Assembly: GCA_039177555.1 (NCBI GenBank)
Contig: JBCDFV010000052.1
Coordinates: forward strand, 1 to 26,312
Direction of reading: 5' to 3'
Length of the DNA: 26,312 nt
Source of the DNA: JANQGH01 sp039177555
GTDB taxonomy: Bacteria; Pseudomonadota; Alphaproteobacteria; DSM-16000; Inquilinaceae
Shown: piece by piece, positions 22,371 to 26,312 of the stretch
Numbering within the stretch: position 1 is the stretch's first letter
Layout of the letters: each line of letters starts with the position of its first letter
The notes under the pieces: generated by a model
Seen by the model: the letters and a program-made list of their open reading frames with translations, nothing else
Database searches by the model: none
What the model was told of the DNA's origin: nothing
Translations under genes and position numbers: made by a program

Positions 22371-23699
22371 TCAGGTCGCGGCCGGCCGGTGCGGCCATTG
22401 CTGTACCATGGCGAACGCTGTCTCTGGTGCACCCGCCGCTTCGGCATGGGCAACCAGGCTTTCGCGCAGGGTGATCGGGTGACCCGCCCGCTGTTCCGGC
22501 TGGAAGGCACCCCGGTAACAGACCAGCCCCGGGCGATCGGCATCCAGTCCCGCGTCGAGCGCCAGCGCACGCAGCCGCGCCGCCTCCTTCTTCACCGCCG
22601 ACATGATCTTGGTGCCGTTTTCGGTCAGGCTGGCCTGTCTGTCGATGATGTGGAGCCCAACGTCCGTCTGGATCAAAAAGCGGGTCAACTGGTCGCGCGC
22701 ATAGGCTTCGAGCGCTTCAGTGTCCGGATCGCGCAGCACCGAGAGCCAGAACGCGCAGACCGGCAGATGGACGAAGACCGCGTGCACAAGCCCGCGCATC
22801 GGTCGCAGATCGTGGCGCCAAGGCGAGTAGATCAGCGGCCCTTCATAATCCCCCTGTAGGCCCGCCAGGACCGGATCGACGGTTTCGATCGCGAACAGCA
22901 GGTTATGGGCGTGCTCGTGCAGCGCATAGGCCGCCAGCTCGTTCGGCTCGCCCACGGCGGCAACGATGAAGCCGCCAAAATAGGTGGAGTTGGAGGCGTT
23001 GTAGACGTCGGCGTCGCTACTATCGAGCAGCCCGATGACACTTATATCGGCGGCAAAGCGATCGAACGCCTCGGGCAGGTACCGGTCGATCGCCTGCAGC
23101 ATCGCGGTTACCGAGGCGGTCGCGGCCGGTCCCTTGCCGTCCTTGAAGCCTCTCGCATTGGCAACGGGCGCGAACGGCTGCCACGGTGCGTCGATCGCTT
23201 CCGGCGCCAGCCGCAAGCGGGCCTGCTTCCAGGCCGCGACATCGACCTCGTAGAGTTCGGCCGACGGCCCGATCGGTGTGCCCGCCGGCAAGACCAGCGT
23301 GGTTCCCGGGATCAGAACGTCACGGTCGAAGACAACTGGCTCCGGCGTTGGCGGCAGGTCGGCCCCGGCCTGCCGAAACCCTTCAGCGAACAGCGCGAAC
23401 TGCGCAATGTGGCGGTCCAGCGCCTCGATCGCGTCCGCCCCACCCCGGTTCGCCGCGGCCGCCTTGCCGGCCAGCATGCCGAACCAACTCGGCGTTACAG
23501 GCTCGCGCCAGACCGGCTCGAAGGTCTCGCCGGGCAGCTTCGTCAGGCGCTCCACGGTTTCGCGGAACCAGGCCGGCCAAGGTCTGGCGTCGTGACTTCC
23601 CTTGAACGCGTCCGCGACACCGAAGGCGGTAATGGCGGCGTCTTCATAGATGCGTTCGACGGCAAGGCCCGCTTGCCCAAGGATCGACTCATCGAGCAT
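22371..23699 (-). CDS. HExxH peptide-modification-like protein (aKG-HExxH beta-hydroxylase type)
   Basis: A 442-residue protein without signal peptide. The motif HEHAH (261-265) lies in ELAAYALHEHAHNLLFAIE and is followed after 25 residues by YSPWRHDLRPMRGLVHAVFV (291-310), with His306 as a possible third metal ligand. The pairing of HExxH with a downstream SPWRxDxRPxxGxxH block is what I know from the HEXXH-motif putative peptide modification proteins (TIGR04267), some of which are iron/2-oxoglutarate peptide beta-hydroxylases in RiPP pathways. It is first in an operon with an ATP-grasp-like protein and a glycosyltransferase. The ATG at 23699 is preceded by AAGGTG. A precursor peptide is not evident. 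A zinc peptidase is the main alternative. Confidence 0.7.
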   Translation of the reverse strand: MLDESILGQAGLAVERIYEDAAITAFGVADAFKGSHDARPWPAWFRETVERLTKLPGETFEPVWREPVTPSWFGMLAGKAAAANRGGADAIEALDRHIAQFALFAEGFRQAGADLPPTPEPVVFDRDVLIPGTTLVLPAGTPIGPSAELYEVDVAAWKQARLRLAPEAIDAPWQPFAPVANARGFKDGKGPAATASVTAMLQAIDRYLPEAFDRFAADISVIGLLDSSDADVYNASNSTYFGGFIVAAVGEPNELAAYALHEHAHNLLFAIETVDPVLAGLQGDYEGPLIYSPWRHDLRPMRGLVHAVFVHLPVCAFWLSVLRDPDTEALEAYARDQLTRFLIQTDVGLHIIDRQASLTENGTKIMSAVKKEAARLRALALDAGLDADRPGLVCYRGAFQPEQRAGHPITLRESLVAHAEAAGAPETAFAMVQQWPHRPAAT

Positions 23700-23911
23700 T
23701 CATCACCTTGCTATTGGTTCCGCAGCGACGCTAGTGCACCGGTAGTTGGAGGTCAATCCGACAGGACGGTCGCAAACCTCACTGGATAGAGCGCCCGATA
23801 GTCGGGGGGCGCCATCGATGAACCGATGGAGAAAGGCCCTGCAAATGCCCAGCACCTTTCTGGTAGAAGCCAGGCTCTGTATTCGGTGAGTTCGGATCAA
23901 GGCCTGGCGAC
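23700..23911. promoter_or_regulatory. Divergent intergenic region, HExxH operon / TIGR04076 gene
   Basis: These 212 bases must hold the promoters of both divergent units. I see no confident promoter or operator. Two short minus-strand frames (44 and 65 codons) cross it but lack good ribosome binding sites; they are the only nearby places for a precursor peptide gene. Confidence 0.4.
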
Positions 23912-24265
23912 ATGCACGACGATAGCGACGAGAGTTTCGAGCTTTACGACCTCAAGGTCGAGATCATTGCGACGGACGCGCCGATGATGGGCGACTATAA
24001 GGAAGGCGACCATTTCATTCTGTCCGGCGAGATGATGACCTTGCCGCCCGGCCAGGGTTTCTCGATCTACGCGCTGGCGGCGCTCTTGCCCCTGCTGCCG
24101 GCCAAGCAGCGCGAGACCCATCCCAACGATTGGATGACCACCGATATCGACATCGCCGGCCCCGACCCCAATTGCGGCGCCCGCTACCGCATCACGCGGT
24201 TGGGCAAGCGGACGTTCCGGCATTCGGAGACGACGGTCGTGCCACTGGGCAACGTGATCGATTAA
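23912..24265 (+). CDS. TIGR04076 family protein
   Basis: A 117-residue protein. After a short acidic start (MHDDSDESFELYDLKVEII) it shows the family features: KEGDHFILSGEMMTLPPGQG, FSIYALAALLPLLPAKQRE, PNDWM, GPDPNCGARYRITRLG and HSETTVVPLG. TIGR04076 proteins are small and uncharacterised, with a conserved KxGDxF...LPxGQGFCxYALxALLPLLPAKQR core. Here the usual cysteine after GF is a serine (GFSIY), and one cysteine remains in DPNCGA. It is divergent from the HExxH operon with 212 bases between the starts. The IS630-family element begins 40 bases after its stop. Confidence 0.8.
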   Translation: MHDDSDESFELYDLKVEIIATDAPMMGDYKEGDHFILSGEMMTLPPGQGFSIYALAALLPLLPAKQRETHPNDWMTTDIDIAGPDPNCGARYRITRLGKRTFRHSETTVVPLGNVID

Positions 24266-24395
24266 AGCGGAATCTCAAGGCCGCGCCGGTCCGCCGGCGA
24301 CGTCTAGAGCTTGCCCCGATCTGAGTGAAGCGCGGGGATTCACAGACGGGCCTTGATCTGATTGAACCTGTCGGCCGGAAAGGAGGCCGGCAGGT

Positions 24396-25336
24396 ATGTC
24401 GAAAGCTCTTTCAGTGGATCTACGCACGCGGGTTCTGGCTGCAGTGGCTGAGGGTGCCAGCCACCGAGCGGCGGCGGCGCGGTTCGGTGTCAGCGCGGCC
24501 AGTGTCAGCCGAAGGCGTGCGCTGGTGCGCCAACAGGGCGACACGCGGCCCGGTCCGTTGGGCGGGAACCGCCGCTCTGGTCGGGTCGAGGCACAGGCCA
24601 GTCTCATCCTTCGGCTGCTCAATGAGACGCCGGACATCACCATCGAGGAGTTGCGCCGCGCTCTGGCAGTTCATGGCCAGTGCTTCGGCTATTGCACGAT
24701 CCAGCGGCTCCTCCATCGCCATGACATAAAAAAAAGACTGGCCACGCCAGCCAGCAAAACCGCCCGGACGTCCTGAAGCGGCGAGCAGCCTGGTTCGACG
24801 GTCAGATCGACCTCGACCCGAACCGCCTTGTGTTCATCGATGAGACCTGGACCAAGACCAACATGGCGCGCACGCACGGGCGTTGCCCGCGCGGTCAGCG
24901 GTTGCGCATGGGCGCGCCGCACGGACACTGGAAGACCACCACCTTCACCGCCGGGCTCACCACAAGCGGCATGATCGCGCCCTTCGTGCTCACCGGTCCC
25001 ATCAATCGCCAGGCCTTCGAGGCCTATGTCGAGCAGGTCCTCGTTCCCGAGCTGCGCCCCGGCGACAGCGTGATCATGGACAACCTCGCCAGCTACAAAG
25101 GCACGCATCCGCGCCCTGATCGAGGCAGCGGACGCAGAACTGCGCTTCCTGCCGCCCTACAGCCCAGACTTCAACCCCATCGAAAACGCTTTCGCCAAGC
25201 TGAAAGCCATGCTCCGAAAGTCTGCTGAGCGCACTGCGACGGACTATGGACCGCCATCGGTCGCATCATCGACAATTCTACGCCGCGCGAATGCGCCAAC
25301 TACTTCAGCGCCTGCGGAGACGATGCTGACTGGTAG
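24396..25336 (+). pseudogene. IS630-family transposase, frameshifted
   Basis: Four segments in alternating frames make up one transposase. Segment 1 (24396 on) has the helix-turn-helix DLRTRVLAAVAEGASHRAAA. At an A8 run (24728-24735) a -1 shift joins it to KKKTGHASQQNRPDVLKRRA and the catalytic LVFIDETWTKTNMARTHG (first Asp of the DDE triad), continuing to VIMDNLASYKG (second Asp). Near 25100 the frame shifts again to ALIEAADAELRFLPPYSPDF followed by NPIENAFAKLKAML (catalytic Glu). Near 25243 a last shift leads to LWTAIGRIIDNSTPRECANY and a TAG at 25334. The A8 shift may be programmed, as in some members of the family; the other two are disabling. AGGAGG lies nine bases before the ATG. Confidence 0.88.
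24728..24736 (+). other. A8G slippery run, possible -1 frameshift site
   Basis: Eight A residues and a G lie exactly where the transposase reading must move from the first frame to the -1 frame. In the first frame the codons are ATA AAA AAA AGA, so both tRNAs can re-pair after a one-base backward slip. Frame 1 stops 37 bases later. Some IS630-family elements use this arrangement to make the full transposase. Confidence 0.6.
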
Positions 25337-25569
25337 GAGTCCGCTCTAAGGCGGCCCCTTTTTGACTCCAAAGATGTCTCGAGCGTTCAAGGTGATCCAG
25401 GCGTTGCCCGCCTGGCGAGAAGCGCAAGTTTGGCATTTGTCGCGGGGTCCACCAGTCGCTATAGTATATTCATGCGAGAACGTAATCGTATAATTACCTC
25501 TCTTTGTGGTGTATCTGTCGTGATCGATTGCCTTCTGAATGACTTCCGGAACCCAGGGAGATCGTCCTC

Positions 25570-26312
25570 GTGGCCGACACATCGACATTCAAACACACGC
25601 CCTTTCGCTTCAACACACCGTCATGGAGCAATGCGTTAGGCTGGTCTGTACCGCCGTACTATGGCTCGATCCAATGTGCCGACGTAACGGGTACCGGCCA
25701 GGCCTCTGTGATGGCGCGCAGTTCGGCTGGCATCGTCGGGGCCTATTTTTGCAAGGAACTGGGCAATCGGATGATCCGTCTGCCCTATGGCCCGAAATAC
25801 TCCGATGCGGAAGGCTGGGCCTCGCCGCAGTATTGCGACACGATCCAGTATGCCGATGTCGACGGCGACGGTCGCGACGAATTGATTGCCCGGGATGTCG
25901 CTGGGATCCGAATCCATAAGCTGTTCGACCCGCCCGTCGATATGGTTCCTGAAGGAATGGAGATGATCCGTCCGTCATTCATGAGCTGGGGTGAGTTACC
26001 GCGCGGTCCAGCCTGGGCGGACAGTGGCAGTTGGAACAACGCGAAATTCTATCGGACCATTCAGACGGCAGACATCAACGGCGACGGCAAGGCCGAGCTG
26101 ATCGCCCGCGATGCGAGTGGCATCGTCGCCTATAGTTACGACACGAAAACCAAAAAATGGGTCATGCTGCCCCGGGGGCCCAGCTGGGTGGGCGATGACT
26201 GGTCGGAGCCAAGCGAATATCTCACGATCCAGACGGCCGACCTGGAAGGTATCGGCAGGGCCGCCGTCTTTGGCCGCAGCAAGAATGGAATACGGGCGGC
26301 GCAGTTTAACCC
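25570..26312 (+). CDS. FG-GAP/VCBS repeat protein, partial (5' end)
   Basis: The frame opens at a GTG (25570), nine bases after AGGGAG, and runs off the window edge after 247 codons. It contains four copies of a beta-propeller-type repeat starting near residues 33, 91, 163 and 219. Examples are TIQYADVDGDGRDELIARD and TIQTADINGDGKAELIARD. The DxDGDGxxE/DxNGDGxxE loops of repeats 2 and 3 match the calcium-binding FG-GAP loop; repeats 1 (DVTGTGQA) and 4 (DLEGIGRA) have lost the acidic residues. Linkers share LPRGPxW. There is no signal peptide, so the protein may be cytoplasmic or use a C-terminal secretion signal outside the window. Such repeats occur in integrin-like, lectin and toxin proteins. 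It begins 222 bases after the insertion sequence. Confidence 0.85.
   Translation, partial: MADTSTFKHTPFRFNTPSWSNALGWSVPPYYGSIQCADVTGTGQASVMARSSAGIVGAYFCKELGNRMIRLPYGPKYSDAEGWASPQYCDTIQYADVDGDGRDELIARDVAGIRIHKLFDPPVDMVPEGMEMIRPSFMSWGELPRGPAWADSGSWNNAKFYRTIQTADINGDGKAELIARDASGIVAYSYDTKTKKWVMLPRGPSWVGDDWSEPSEYLTIQTADLEGIGRAAVFGRSKNGIRAAQFN

Larger units (their letters stand above)
24305..25348 (+). mobile_element. IS630-family insertion sequence, decayed
   Basis: The transposase remnant is bounded by imperfect inverted ends. The left end (24305) reads TAGAGCTTGCCCCGATC; the right end, read on the opposite strand from 25348, is TAGAGCGGACTCCTACC, agreeing at 11 of 17 positions including the outer TAGAGC. 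Both ends carry the TA dinucleotide expected from IS630-family target duplication. The resulting 1044-base length is normal for the family. The element lies between the TIGR04076 gene and the FG-GAP gene. Confidence 0.8.

Noticed and set aside
23703..23913. Two minus-strand short frames (65 codons from a TTG at 23900; 44 codons from an ATG at 23913) as precursor-peptide candidates for the HExxH operon
   Set aside because: Neither has a convincing ribosome binding site or a leader/core layout, and the 44-codon frame overlaps the start of the divergent gene.
25346..25588. Minus-strand frame of 80 codons between the insertion sequence and the FG-GAP gene
   Set aside because: It starts inside the FG-GAP gene on the opposite strand, and its end lies at the insertion sequence border; no family or start signal supports it.

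Overview
The window is GC-rich (apart from one AT-rich island) and densely coded. It reads as chromosomal DNA of an alphaproteobacterium, probably of the Rhodospirillales type. This is inferred from gene content: a ligase-associated helicase with PdeM, a photolyase/flavoprotein/DUF1365/CFA-like operon typical of singlet-oxygen regulons, a PcaR/PcaU-type regulator beside a 3-oxoadipate operon, and a CobT remnant. No rRNA, tRNA or CRISPR was seen.

Left part (1-3900): the start of an MTA/SAH nucleosidase gene runs off the left edge on the minus strand. Divergent from it are a Lhr-like ligase-associated helicase, a 54-residue membrane peptide and the endonuclease PdeM. The ligase and exonuclease usually found with this DNA-repair pair are absent. 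A strong hairpin separates PdeM from a convergent fasciclin-domain secreted protein.

Photo-oxidative stress block (4613-10274): photolyase, FAD amine-oxidase-like protein, DUF1365, CFA-synthase-like methyltransferase and an AhpD-like CxxC protein form one tight plus-strand operon. A TGATCC element lies upstream, as in RpoE-ChrR (singlet oxygen) promoters. The methyltransferase lacks two residues of the canonical CFA synthase bicarbonate site, so it may make methyl-branched or furan lipids rather than cyclopropanes.

Aromatic catabolism block (10300-15647): a minus-strand operon encodes a small unknown protein, both subunits of a CatI/CatJ-like 3-oxoadipate CoA-transferase, maleylacetate reductase and 3-oxoadipyl-CoA thiolase. 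Together these take maleylacetate to succinyl-CoA and acetyl-CoA. A divergent PcaR/PcaU-type IclR regulator faces it across a clear 15-bp inverted-repeat operator pair. Just behind the regulator lies a broken CobT C-terminal fragment.

Exported-protein block (16125-18557): four consecutive minus-strand genes of unknown function all carry signal peptides; the first is very glycine-rich. They sit downstream of a strikingly AT-rich intergenic island.

Right part (19409-26312): a DUF1328 membrane peptide; a small unknown gene behind a Fur-like palindrome; a minus-strand operon of a HExxH peptide-modification-like protein, an ATP-grasp-like protein and a family 2 glycosyltransferase (the best candidate here for an undescribed biosynthetic system); a divergent TIGR04076 protein; a decayed IS630-family insertion sequence; and the start of an FG-GAP/VCBS repeat protein cut by the right edge.
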